Position numbers and translations under genes: made by a program. Below are positions 1 to 5,934 of a DNA stretch of 6,994 nt, piece after piece. Each line of letters begins with the position of its first letter. The first letter of the stretch is position 1. The notes below the pieces were generated by a model that made no database searches, was not told where the DNA came from, and saw only the letters and a program-made list of their open reading frames with translations. The DNA comes from Microbacteriaceae bacterium (lineage in GTDB: Bacteria > Actinomycetota > Actinomycetes > Actinomycetales > Microbacteriaceae), in contig JANRET010000029.1 in assembly GCA_030725885.1 (NCBI GenBank), positions 1 to 6,994 of the forward strand. Reading direction: 5' to 3'.

Positions 1-846
1 GCTCTGGGACTCATCACAAATATTGATTCGGATCACCTCGACAACTACGGTTCGGAAGCATCCTTCGACGATGCTTTTGTCGCCTTTGCCAACGGGTGTA
101 GCGAAAAGGTTGTGGTGTCCGGTGACGACCCCACGATCGTTCGACTCCTGCCACGTTTTACCCGTCCGGTTGTCACGTTCGGGGAATCGGCGAACGTTGA
201 TTTTCGGGTGTCGGATATTCAGTCGACGGCGGACGGCGTGTCGGCGCGAATTTCGCACGCGGGCGAGGCCAACGATCTCCGGCTCGCCGTTGCCGGCGCG
301 CACAACGCGGTGAACGCTGCGGGCGCCGTTGCTGTCCTTGTGGCGCTTGGTGTCCCGTGTGCAGAGGCCTGTTTCGCACTCGCTGACTTTCGGGGAACCG
401 GACGACGGTTTGAACATCACGGAACGGTGCGTGGTGTTCGGGTCTATGACGATTACGCCCATCATCCGCGTGAAGTTCGAGCCGCGCTGGACACGGCGCG
501 AAGTGTTGTCGGTGCGGGTCGGGTCATCGCCATTCATCAGCCCCATCTCTATTCGCGCACACGAGACATGGCCACAGATTTCGCCCGCGAATATGAACGC
601 GGCGCGGACTTCACCGTCGTGCTTGATGTTTTTGGTGCCCGCGAGGACCCGATTCCCGGAGTCACGGGCGCGCTTGTGTCTGATGCTTTCACCGACCACA
701 ATCAGGTCCGATATTGCCCTGATTGGTCAGAGGCAGTCAAGGTTGCTGCAGAACACGCGAGAGACGGTGACATCATCATGACGCTGTCCTGCGGTGACGT
801 GTATCGGATTATTCCATCGGTACTCGCCGAGTTGGAGCCCAGGTGA
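1..846 (+). CDS. murC: UDP-N-acetylmuramate--L-alanine ligase MurC (5'-truncated)
   Basis: MurC is the cytoplasmic ATP-dependent ligase that joins L-alanine to UDP-N-acetylmuramate, the first amino-acid step of peptidoglycan precursor synthesis. The reading frame is open from base 1, so the gene starts outside the window. The 281 residues present are roughly the last 60% of a protein usually near 470. The partial protein opens with the Mur central-domain motif TNIDSDHLDNYG (residues 6-17). HNAVNAAGA (about 101-109) lies near the end of that domain. The C-terminal ligase domain follows, with RRFEHHG (135-141), the MurC hallmark DDYAHHP (150-156), HQPHLYSRTR (179-188) and FGARE (211-215). Nothing looks broken. 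The TGA stop lies inside the GTG start of ftsQ, so the two are probably translationally coupled. Direct murC-ftsQ-ftsZ order without ddl or ftsA is the actinobacterial layout. The identification is secure. Confidence 0.97.
   Translation, partial: ALGLITNIDSDHLDNYGSEASFDDAFVAFANGCSEKVVVSGDDPTIVRLLPRFTRPVVTFGESANVDFRVSDIQSTADGVSARISHAGEANDLRLAVAGAHNAVNAAGAVAVLVALGVPCAEACFALADFRGTGRRFEHHGTVRGVRVYDDYAHHPREVRAALDTARSVVGAGRVIAIHQPHLYSRTRDMATDFAREYERGADFTVVLDVFGAREDPIPGVTGALVSDAFTDHNQVRYCPDWSEAVKVAAEHARDGDIIMTLSCGDVYRIIPSVLAELEPR
834..837 (+). promoter_or_regulatory. Shine-Dalgarno site of ftsQ inside murC
   Basis: GGAG lies 5 bases before the GTG at 843, within the last codons of murC. It supports the overlapping GTG as the ftsQ start, which would otherwise be a weak choice. 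Confidence 0.6.
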
Positions 847-1670
847 GGCGGCCCGATTTTCCCGGCCAACCGGTGTCACGCCGACCAAATCGGACGTCCG
901 TTGGTACAGTCCCACAAGAAAACAGAGTCGCTCCACCGCGTCATCGAATCGACGACGAGTCACGGCGATTCACCGCTCGACGCCGACGCCGCCGATCCGT
1001 CGTTTTGCTGAGCTTCGGTGCTCTGGTTGGCGTCGCGTTACTGGTGACCGGGATCGTGATGTCACCTCTTCTCACGCTCACGACCATCGTGGTGAAAGGT
1101 CGTGATGTGGTTCCCGAGGACGTCATCGTCGGAGCCGCCGCCGATCAGATTGGGCAGCCACTCGCCTCGATAAACTTCGACTCGATTCGCGAACGGTTGA
1201 GCGCTGTTCCGCGAATTCAATCTTTTGCGACCGAACTTCAGCCGCCGCACACCTTGGTGATTCGGGTGGTCGAACGACAGGCTATTGGTGCTCTGATGAT
1301 CAACGGAAGTTGGTCGATAGTCGATGTTGCGGGTGTTGTGATTGACACGCAGGACGCCAAACCGGAACGATTTCCCGCGATTGATGTTCCGACCACGACC
1401 GACCGTGCCTTCACTGCGATCGCCGAGACGTTGGCGGCCCTTCCGAGGTCGGTGCGCCAACGAATTGCGGTTATCTCCGCCGAGACGCGTGATAGCGTGC
1501 GTTTCCGACTTCGCGGGACGGGACACCAGATCATCTGGGGATCGCCCGATGAGTCGGTGTTGAAGGTTTCGGTGATGGAGCGGGCGTTGGAAGTGGCGAA
1601 CTCGCGAACTGGACGCTATGAAATCGACGTATCCGCCCCCGACAACATCGTTCTGCAGCCGATTTCGTAG
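843..1670 (+). CDS. ftsQ: Cell division protein FtsQ (DivIB family)
   Basis: FtsQ is a bitopic membrane protein that recruits FtsL and FtsB and links the Z ring to septal peptidoglycan synthesis. The 275-residue product has the family's layout. A basic, probably disordered cytoplasmic N-terminus (1-52) ends in an arginine cluster (ARRRRRRS, 45-52) that fits the positive-inside rule. One transmembrane helix follows at about 53-73. The extracellular POTRA domain (about 78-147) begins LTTIVVKG and ends with the typical VVERQA. A second FtsQ/DivIB domain runs to the C-terminus. The GTG start at 843 is chosen because GGAG lies 5 bases upstream and it overlaps the murC stop as GTGA. Sequence conservation in this family is low, so the call rests on domain layout and on position between murC and ftsZ. 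Together these make it secure. Confidence 0.95.
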   Translation: MRRPDFPGQPVSRRPNRTSVGTVPQENRVAPPRHRIDDESRRFTARRRRRRSVVLLSFGALVGVALLVTGIVMSPLLTLTTIVVKGRDVVPEDVIVGAAADQIGQPLASINFDSIRERLSAVPRIQSFATELQPPHTLVIRVVERQAIGALMINGSWSIVDVAGVVIDTQDAKPERFPAIDVPTTTDRAFTAIAETLAALPRSVRQRIAVISAETRDSVRFRLRGTGHQIIWGSPDESVLKVSVMERALEVANSRTGRYEIDVSAPDNIVLQPIS

Positions 1671-1729
1671 CGTGCGACACGCCGACTGCGTTGCGGGTTC
1701 TCACCCACAATCGTGACTACCGTAGGGCA

Positions 1730-1741
1730 ACCCCGCGGGGT
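1730..1741. repeat. 12-bp perfect palindrome upstream of ftsZ
   Basis: ACCCCGCGGGGT is fully self-complementary with no central spacer, so it suits a dimeric DNA-binding protein better than an RNA hairpin. It ends 9 bases before the next palindrome. What binds it, if anything, is unknown. GC-rich 12-mers of this kind can also arise by chance. Confidence 0.5.
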
Positions 1742-1750
1742 GGAAATAGT

Positions 1751-1767
1751 CTCGACTTCAAGTCGAG
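1751..1767. repeat. 17-bp inverted repeat just upstream of the ftsZ ribosome binding site
   Basis: CTCGACTT and AAGTCGAG are perfect 8-base arms around a single C. As RNA this would fold as a 7-bp stem with a UCA loop, ending 10 bases before the GGAGG of ftsZ. It could be an operator, a leader hairpin affecting ftsZ translation or mRNA stability, or a conserved promoter element. There is no following T-run, so it is not a standard intrinsic terminator. Confidence 0.6.
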
Positions 1768-1777
1768 CCTGAACGTT

Positions 1778-1782
1778 GGAGG
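1778..1782 (+). promoter_or_regulatory. Strong Shine-Dalgarno site of ftsZ
   Basis: GGAGG lies 5 bases before the ATG at 1788. It decides the ftsZ start in favour of this ATG over an in-frame TTG at 1776, which overlaps the Shine-Dalgarno site itself. Confidence 0.85.
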
Positions 1783-1787
1783 AATCC

Positions 1788-2909
1788 ATGGCATCCGCAA
1801 GCAACAATTACCTCGCCGTCATCAAGGTCGTCGGTGTGGGAGGTGGCGGCGTCAACGCAGTTAACCGCATGATTGACGGTGGTGTCAAAGCAGTCGAGTT
1901 CATTGCGGTCAACACCGATGCGCAAGCACTGTTGAACAGTGACGCGGATGTCAAACTCGATGTCGGTCGTGAATTAACGCGCGGATTGGGCGCCGGTGCC
2001 GATCCCGAAATTGGACGTCGAGCTGCCGAGGATCACGCGACCGAGATTGAAGAAAGCCTTGCCGGTGCCGACCTCGTCTTCATCACCGCCGGTGAAGGTG
2101 GCGGAACCGGTACGGGGGGAGCCCCCGTTATCGCGCGGATCGCTAAATCAATCGGTGCTCTCACCATCGGTGTGGTCACCACTCCGTTCGGGTTCGAAGC
2201 TCGACGGCGACGCCAGCAGGCAGAGGCCGGAATCGAGAGACTTCGTGCTGAAGTCGATACCCTCATCGTCGTTCCGAACGACCGCCTCTTGCACCTCGCC
2301 GACCCCAGTGTCTCTGTTACGGAAGCGTTCGCCATTGCGGACGAGGTGTTACTTGCCGGTGTGCAGGGGATAACTAACCTCATCACCAACCCCGGGCTCA
2401 TCAATCTCGACTTCGCGGATGTCCGCAGCGTTCTTCTCAACGCGGGAACCTCGCTCATGGGAGTGGGAAGTGCCCGCGGCGCTGAACGCGCCGTAAAGGC
2501 CACGGAAATGGCGATTGCCTCGCCGATGCTCGATCAGACCATCAACGGTGCGCACGGGGTATTGCTGTCTTTCCAAGGCGGTTCGAATTTGTCGATTATC
2601 GAAGTGAGCGAAGCGGCATCTCTCATCACCGATGTCATTCACCCCGAGGCCAATTACATCTGGGGAATGTCGATTGATGACACTCTGGGCGATGAAGTTC
2701 GTGTCACCGTGATTGCGGCAGGATTCGATGAACGGGACACCGTGCGGATTGATCGGACGGGTTCGGTTGATTCGTTCCAGACGCTGGACGAGGAACTCGA
2801 AAACAGCCAGTTCGCGAGTGCCCATCAGACGACAGAGATTCCGACACTGACCGACCAATTCAACGGGTCGACCGATTTCGATCTCCCGAAGTTCCTTCAG
2901 CAACCGTAA
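1788..2909 (+). CDS. ftsZ: Cell division GTPase FtsZ
   Basis: FtsZ is the tubulin-like GTPase that polymerises into the Z ring at mid-cell. The 373-residue protein is complete. It has the N-terminal nucleotide-binding loop [14 protein letters not shown] (15-28), the tubulin signature [10 protein letters not shown] (102-111, with the E I recall as usual in actinobacteria), and VVPNDRLL (161-168). The T7 catalytic loop is NLDFAD (206-211), with D208 and D211 expected to complete the GTPase site of the next subunit. The globular core ends near residue 315. A short, mostly polar and acidic linker (about 318-360) leads to the C-terminal peptide DFDLPKFLQ (363-371), the expected binding site for SepF. 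The ATG at 1788 is chosen from its GGAGG. The TAA stop overlaps the yggS ATG by one base. The call is certain. Confidence 0.99.
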   Translation: MASASNNYLAVIKVVGVGGGGVNAVNRMIDGGVKAVEFIAVNTDAQALLNSDADVKLDVGRELTRGLGAGADPEIGRRAAEDHATEIEESLAGADLVFITAGEGGGTGTGGAPVIARIAKSIGALTIGVVTTPFGFEARRRRQQAEAGIERLRAEVDTLIVVPNDRLLHLADPSVSVTEAFAIADEVLLAGVQGITNLITNPGLINLDFADVRSVLLNAGTSLMGVGSARGAERAVKATEMAIASPMLDQTINGAHGVLLSFQGGSNLSIIEVSEAASLITDVIHPEANYIWGMSIDDTLGDEVRVTVIAAGFDERDTVRIDRTGSVDSFQTLDEELENSQFASAHQTTEIPTLTDQFNGSTDFDLPKFLQQP

Positions 2910-3583
2910 TGTCCGATGTCGCCGAACGGTGGCAGTCCATCACGGCCGAGCTGACTGCGGAATGTGCACGCTCCGGGCGGTCTGCTGACGAAATCACTCT
3001 AGTCGTGGTGACCAAGTTCCACCCTGCGTCGGTGGTGACCGAACTGTTTAACGCGGGTGCGCGACATTTCGGCGAGAGCCGGCATCAAGATGCCGCCCCC
3101 AAGGTGGCCGAACTCACGGAACTGGATCTCACGTGGCATTTCGTCGGCCAGATTCAGTCCAACAAGGCCCGTGCGATTGCACAGTACGCCTCGGTTTTGC
3201 ATTCACTCGATCGGGACAGCGTGGTCGATGCACTCGCCAAGATAGAACATCGCGTGAGCGGATTTATCGAGTTGAACCTTACCGATGATCCTGGTCGCGG
3301 CGGGGTTGACGATGCGAACGCGATGCTGACTCTCGCCGACAGAATCATGTCCACCGAAACCATCGACCTACTCGGTGTGATGGCGGTGGCTCCGCAAGAG
3401 GTCGATCCCGAGGAAGCGTTTGAGCGGGTTGCGACGATGTCACAGATTCTGATCCAGGCACATCCGAACGCTGCTGCTATTTCTGCGGGAATGAGCGCTG
3501 ATTGGCAACACGCCATTCGGCATGGCGCGACACACCTTCGGATTGGTACGTCAATCACCGGGAAACGACCGAGTTCGGGTTAA
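2909..3583 (+). CDS. yggS: YggS/PLPBP-family pyridoxal phosphate homeostasis protein
   Basis: This family binds pyridoxal 5'-phosphate on a TIM-barrel fold without known enzymatic activity and helps balance cellular vitamin B6 and amino-acid pools. The 224-residue length is typical. The PLP-linking lysine is K36 in LVVVTKFHP. Other family landmarks are FGESRHQDAAPK (54-65; many members have N where S57 stands), WHFVGQIQSNKAR (76-88), HSLDR (98-102), GVMAVAP (156-162), SAGMSAD (192-198) and the phosphate-binding RIGTSITGKR (211-220). The ATG shares its first base with the ftsZ stop (TAATG), and no Shine-Dalgarno site is evident. Expression therefore probably depends on ribosomes finishing ftsZ. 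Its place before sepF matches the ylmE position of Gram-positive clusters. A direct role in division is not established. Confidence 0.96.
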   Translation: MSDVAERWQSITAELTAECARSGRSADEITLVVVTKFHPASVVTELFNAGARHFGESRHQDAAPKVAELTELDLTWHFVGQIQSNKARAIAQYASVLHSLDRDSVVDALAKIEHRVSGFIELNLTDDPGRGGVDDANAMLTLADRIMSTETIDLLGVMAVAPQEVDPEEAFERVATMSQILIQAHPNAAAISAGMSADWQHAIRHGATHLRIGTSITGKRPSSG

Positions 3584-3600
3584 TCTGGGGAAAACCTCAA

Positions 3601-3607
3601 GGAGGGG
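3601..3607 (+). promoter_or_regulatory. Purine-rich ribosome binding site of sepF
   Basis: GGAGGGG is the strongest Shine-Dalgarno match before sepF. Counted from GGAGG the spacer to the ATG at 3617 is 11 bases, a little long. Counted from the following GGGG it is 9. No better in-frame start lies closer, so the ATG stands. Confidence 0.6.
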
Positions 3608-3616
3608 ACAATCGTC

Positions 3617-4057
3617 ATGAGGAAAACACTTGCGTATTTGGGATTCATCGATCCTGCAACAGAACACCGCGCACCGCGCGTGAGCGTTCGTCCCGAGCCA
3701 CGTTCCACTGTGGTCCGTCCCGTAGCCCCCGTTCGTTCGTTATCGCGCTCGCGACACGAGCCGGCTTATTCGGTCATCCACACGATGAGACCTCACCGTT
3801 ACACGAACGATGCCTCGGGAATCGCCGAGACCTTTGCCGGCGGTTCGCCGATCATCGTCGACATGTCCTATATGCAGGAAGCGGAGGCACGGCGGCTCAT
3901 CGATTTCATGAGCGGTCTGGTCCAAGGACTGGATGGCACCATTCGTAAGGTCTCACTCAAGGTGTTTATGCTGACCCCCGCTGGTATCGAACAGTTCGAC
4001 GACGAATTGGACCAGAACAGCCTTCAGGGCACTAGCGACGAAGAACTCCTGGCCTAG
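3617..4057 (+). CDS. sepF: Cell division protein SepF (FtsZ membrane anchor)
   Basis: SepF is a dimeric cytoplasmic protein that binds the FtsZ C-terminal peptide and attaches the Z ring to the membrane. In actinobacteria, which lack FtsA, it is the expected anchor. The 146-residue product starts with a short amphipathic segment, RKTLAYLGF (2-10), fitting the membrane-targeting helix. A flexible basic linker rich in Arg, Pro and Val follows (about 20-48). The SepF fold (about 52-127) contains MRPHRYTND (57-65), SPIIVDMSYM (77-86), ARRLIDFMSGLVQGLDGTIRK (91-111) and KVFMLTPAGIE (115-125). An acidic tail closes the protein. It sits 33 bases after yggS and 3 bases before yggT, the usual ylmE-ylmF-ylmG order. 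The identification is firm. Confidence 0.96.
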   Translation: MRKTLAYLGFIDPATEHRAPRVSVRPEPRSTVVRPVAPVRSLSRSRHEPAYSVIHTMRPHRYTNDASGIAETFAGGSPIIVDMSYMQEAEARRLIDFMSGLVQGLDGTIRKVSLKVFMLTPAGIEQFDDELDQNSLQGTSDEELLA

Positions 4058-4060
4058 TTC

Positions 4061-4339
4061 ATGCCGTCCATCGCTTCCATTCTCTGGACCGTTCTCTGGC
4101 TGTACTCGGCGATGATGTGGATTCGGTTCATTGCGGAATGGGTTCGGCAGGTGGCACCGCAGTGGCGCCCGCGTGGAATCGTGCTGGTAATCGCCGAGGC
4201 AGCCTTCACGGTGACGGATCCGCCCATCAATTTTGTGCGTCGGTTCGTCAAGCCGTTGCGCATTGGCCCGGTCGCGATTGACCTTGCGTGGACGATAGTG
4301 CTGTTCGCGGTCTATATCGCAATGTCTCTCGTGAGATAG
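4061..4339 (+). CDS. yggT: YggT-family small membrane protein
   Basis: This is a 92-residue integral membrane protein of the YggT (YlmG) family. The family's molecular function is not settled. Links to division, membrane protein placement and osmotic stress have been proposed in various organisms. Two hydrophobic segments are visible, about residues 6-24 and 72-90. The family core between and beside them reads LYSAMMWIRFIAEW (14-27), TDPPINFVRRFVKPLRIG (52-69) and IDLAWTIVLF (73-82). A pattern of a proline, then R-R, then a proline, then an aspartate at the start of the second helix is typical of the family. The start lies 3 bases after the sepF stop with no clear Shine-Dalgarno site, so translation is probably coupled to sepF. 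Context and motifs agree. Confidence 0.92.
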   Translation: MPSIASILWTVLWLYSAMMWIRFIAEWVRQVAPQWRPRGIVLVIAEAAFTVTDPPINFVRRFVKPLRIGPVAIDLAWTIVLFAVYIAMSLVR

Positions 4340-4376
4340 GTTTCTCGGTAAAGTGTTGACATCCGATAAATCGGTT
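4340..4376 (+). promoter_or_regulatory. Possible divIVA promoter
   Basis: The 59-base gap before divIVA is locally AT-richer than its surroundings. GATAAA (4365-4370) matches 4 of 6 bases of a -10 element, with a weak TTCTCG (4342-4347) at 17-base spacing. TAAAGT (4349-4354) is an alternative -10. A perfect TTGACA (4356-4361) is also present but has no -10 at the correct distance before the gene. A promoter here would let divIVA be expressed apart from the division genes, as is known for wag31 in other actinobacteria. This is a suggestion only. Confidence 0.3.
4363..4374. repeat. 12-bp inverted repeat in the divIVA upstream region
   Basis: CCGAT and ATCGG are perfect 5-base arms around AA, 24 bases before the divIVA ATG. 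The repeat overlaps the candidate -10 GATAAA, which is where a repressor site would be expected. It is short enough to be coincidental. Confidence 0.35.
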
Positions 4377-4398
4377 GCCCCAGGGAAGAGGTCGGAAG

Positions 4399-4938
4399 AT
4401 GCTGAGCGCTGAAGACATTGTCAATAAACAGTTCACGACAAAACGCGACGGTTACGACCCCGACGAGGTTGACGACTTCCTTGACGAGGTCGTCAAGGAA
4501 CTTCGCCGCATTCAGATTGAAAACGACGGACTGAACCAGAAAATGCTCGCCGCAGAATCTCGGGTGGCGGAACTACAGCGCAATGGAGGACCGATTGCGG
4601 CCGCTAGCCCCATTCTCGGAGCGGCGGAGACCGGAACGTCGAGCCAGTTGTTGCAATTGGCGCGGAAACTTCACGATCAGCACATCCAAGAAGGATACGT
4701 TGAGCGCGATCGAATCATCGAAGAGGGAAAGAACCAGGTAACCCGAATGCTGGCGGAAGCTGAGCTTCGTCAACGCAATGAAATCAATGTTCTTGACCAG
4801 CAGAGAATTGCGGTCGAGCGGGAAATCGAGCGTCTCAAGCAGTTTGAAAAAGAATATCGCCAACACCTCCGGCAACACCTCGAAAAGCAATTAGCGGATC
4901 TGGCGAACAGCGGGCAGGAATCCGCCAGCACGTTCTAG
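4399..4938 (+). CDS. divIVA: DivIVA/Wag31-family polar scaffold protein
   Basis: DivIVA is a coiled-coil protein that gathers at curved membrane and, in actinobacteria (as Wag31), organises polar cell-wall growth. The 179-residue product begins with the family's lipid-binding domain: [12 protein letters not shown] (1-12), then [20 protein letters not shown] (18-37). A first coiled coil continues to about residue 62. An Ala/Gly/Pro-containing linker (63-80) leads to a long second coiled coil (about 83-170) rich in Glu, Arg, Lys and Gln. The ATG at 4399 is chosen because the domain starts there and AGAGG lies 7 bases upstream. An in-frame TTG at 4375 would add 8 residues outside the family pattern. 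It is shorter than mycobacterial Wag31 (about 260 residues), and the loop before GYD has R-D where B. subtilis DivIVA has F17-R18. Confidence 0.95.
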   Translation: MLSAEDIVNKQFTTKRDGYDPDEVDDFLDEVVKELRRIQIENDGLNQKMLAAESRVAELQRNGGPIAAASPILGAAETGTSSQLLQLARKLHDQHIQEGYVERDRIIEEGKNQVTRMLAEAELRQRNEINVLDQQRIAVEREIERLKQFEKEYRQHLRQHLEKQLADLANSGQESASTF

Positions 4939-5867
4939 TGGTGAAGCCTCAGCAGAGAAGCCTGCCCGTCCCCGATGGTCTTGTGGGTGAGAGAGTCGAT
5001 GTTGCCGTCGCCAAACTTCTCGGATTCTCCCGCACTTTCGCAAGTGATGTCATCGAGCGTGGGGGTGTCGAGGTTGACGGGCGAGTTGCATCAAAATCGA
5101 CTCGGCTGATTTCCGGAGCGTTGTTGTCGATCACCTGGGACGACCCCCGTGAACCCGAGATTGTTCCCGTCGTGATCGCTGAGATGCAGATTGTGTACGA
5201 CGACGACGACATCGTTGTCGTCAGTAAACCGCCTTTTCTTGCCGCTCACCCGTCTCTCGGATGGGAGGGAGACACCGTGCTGGGAGCTTTGGCGGGCGCG
5301 GGGTATCGAATCTCGACCTCCGGACCACCCGAGCGACAAGGGATTGTTCACCGCCTTGACGTCGGGACATCGGGGCTCATGATTGTTGCCAAGAGTGAGG
5401 TCGCCTATTCCGTCCTGAAACGAAAGTTCAAGGACCGAAGCGTGACCAAGGACTATCACGCGCTGGTTCAGGGGGAAATGACGCCCACGGAGGGGACCAT
5501 TGACGCCCCGATCGGACGTCACCCCGGTTCGGCCTGGAAGTTTGCCATCACTCACGACGGCCGGCGTGCGGTGACACATTTCGACACCCTCACCAGTTAT
5601 GTCGGCGCAACTCTGTTGACTGTCGGACTAGAAACCGGTCGCACCCACCAGATTCGAGTCCACATGGCAGCTCAACGGCATCCCTTGGTCGGAGACACCT
5701 TGTACGGCGCTAATCCCGTGTTTGCAGAGAAATTGGGGCTGACCCGGCAGTGGTTGCACGCCGTCCGGCTTCGTTTCCAACACCCGGTCAACGGCCGGGA
5801 CCTGGACATTACGAGCGATTACCCGTCGGATTTAGTCAATTCACTCAATCTGCTCGCAACGCGCTGA
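4938..5867 (+). CDS. rluD: RluA/RluD-family 23S rRNA pseudouridine synthase
   Basis: Enzymes of this family isomerise uridine to pseudouridine in 23S rRNA. RluD-type members act on the helix 69 loop. The 309-residue product has an N-terminal S4 RNA-binding domain (about 15-62, with [13 protein letters not shown] and [14 protein letters not shown]). The catalytic domain carries [13 protein letters not shown] (93-105) and the hallmark [11 protein letters not shown] (138-148), where D141 is the catalytic aspartate. RTHQIRVHM (235-243) and GDTLYG (252-257) follow. The fold is complete. The GTG at 4938 shares one base with the divIVA stop (TAGTG). A second GTG at 4941 is equally possible, and neither has a good Shine-Dalgarno site, which suggests coupling to divIVA. 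The exact rRNA target cannot be read from sequence, so rluD names the subfamily by position and similarity. Confidence 0.93.
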   Translation: MVKPQQRSLPVPDGLVGERVDVAVAKLLGFSRTFASDVIERGGVEVDGRVASKSTRLISGALLSITWDDPREPEIVPVVIAEMQIVYDDDDIVVVSKPPFLAAHPSLGWEGDTVLGALAGAGYRISTSGPPERQGIVHRLDVGTSGLMIVAKSEVAYSVLKRKFKDRSVTKDYHALVQGEMTPTEGTIDAPIGRHPGSAWKFAITHDGRRAVTHFDTLTSYVGATLLTVGLETGRTHQIRVHMAAQRHPLVGDTLYGANPVFAEKLGLTRQWLHAVRLRFQHPVNGRDLDITSDYPSDLVNSLNLLATR

Positions 5868-5883
5868 CGCGCCTCACCGCGTC
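5866..5883 (+). terminator. Small GC-rich hairpin after the pseudouridine synthase gene
   Basis: GACGCG (5866-5871) and CGCGTC (5878-5883) form a perfect 6-bp stem with a 6-base loop. It begins within the TGA stop codon. No T-run follows, so it is not a textbook intrinsic terminator. It could pause transcription or protect the 3' end of the upstream message, or be chance in GC-rich sequence. Confidence 0.3.
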
Positions 5884-5898
5884 GTCGTAAGACCGACC

Positions 5899-5904
5899 TA
5901 AACT
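5899..5904 (+). promoter_or_regulatory. Possible -10 element ahead of dnaE
   Basis: TAAACT fits the actinobacterial TANNNT -10 pattern and lies in the only A-rich patch of the 67-base gap before dnaE. The transcript would start about 25 bases before the GTG. No recognisable -35 lies 16-18 bases upstream, so support is weak. Confidence 0.25.
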
Positions 5905-5922
5905 AAAAGTCCGCCGACCCCG

Positions 5923-5928
5923 AAAGGA
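5923..5928 (+). promoter_or_regulatory. Shine-Dalgarno site of dnaE
   Basis: AAAGGA lies 6 bases before the GTG at 5935 and fixes this as the dnaE start. The encoded protein begins SSSFVHLHVHT, as expected for the DnaE N-terminus. Confidence 0.75.
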
Positions 5929-5934
5929 CTGCCC

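Larger units (their letters stand above)
1671..1787 (+). other. ftsQ-ftsZ intergenic region
   Basis: This 117-base gap is the longest in the window and the likely leader or promoter region of ftsZ. It contains two palindromes, listed separately, and ends with a strong ribosome binding site. I see no confident -35/-10 pair. TACCGT (1718-1723) and TAGTCT (1747-1752) fit a loose TANNNT -10 pattern but neither has a good -35 at normal spacing. In other actinobacteria ftsZ often has its own promoters here or inside ftsQ, so a promoter is likely but not shown by the sequence. Confidence 0.6.

Noticed and set aside
1062..1526. 154-codon minus-strand frame within ftsQ
   Set aside because: It is a shadow of ftsQ with low-complexity, Arg-rich translation and no family resemblance.
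1776..1787. Earlier in-frame TTG start for ftsZ adding four residues
   Set aside because: The TTG overlaps the GGAGG ribosome binding site that serves the ATG at 1788.
2349..2903. Long open frame (184 codons) on the minus strand within ftsZ
   Set aside because: It lies entirely opposite a certain gene, its protein matches no family I recognise, and long antisense frames are expected in GC-rich coding DNA.
4356..4361. Perfect TTGACA as a -35 element for divIVA
   Set aside because: The sequence 16-18 bases downstream is GC-rich (CCCAGG region) and offers no -10, so it is not called as part of a promoter on its own.
4375..4398. Earlier in-frame TTG start for divIVA adding eight residues
   Set aside because: The extra residues fall outside the DivIVA N-terminal pattern, and the ATG at 4399 has its own purine-rich site.
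5196..5225. ACG triplet repeat followed by a partly complementary GTCGTC stretch
   Set aside because: It encodes the acidic run YDDDDIVVV common at this place in pseudouridine synthases, so the repeat and symmetry come from codon use.
5091..5579. 162-codon minus-strand frame within the pseudouridine synthase gene
   Set aside because: It mirrors the codon pattern of the + strand gene, has no recognisable domain and no clear ribosome binding site.
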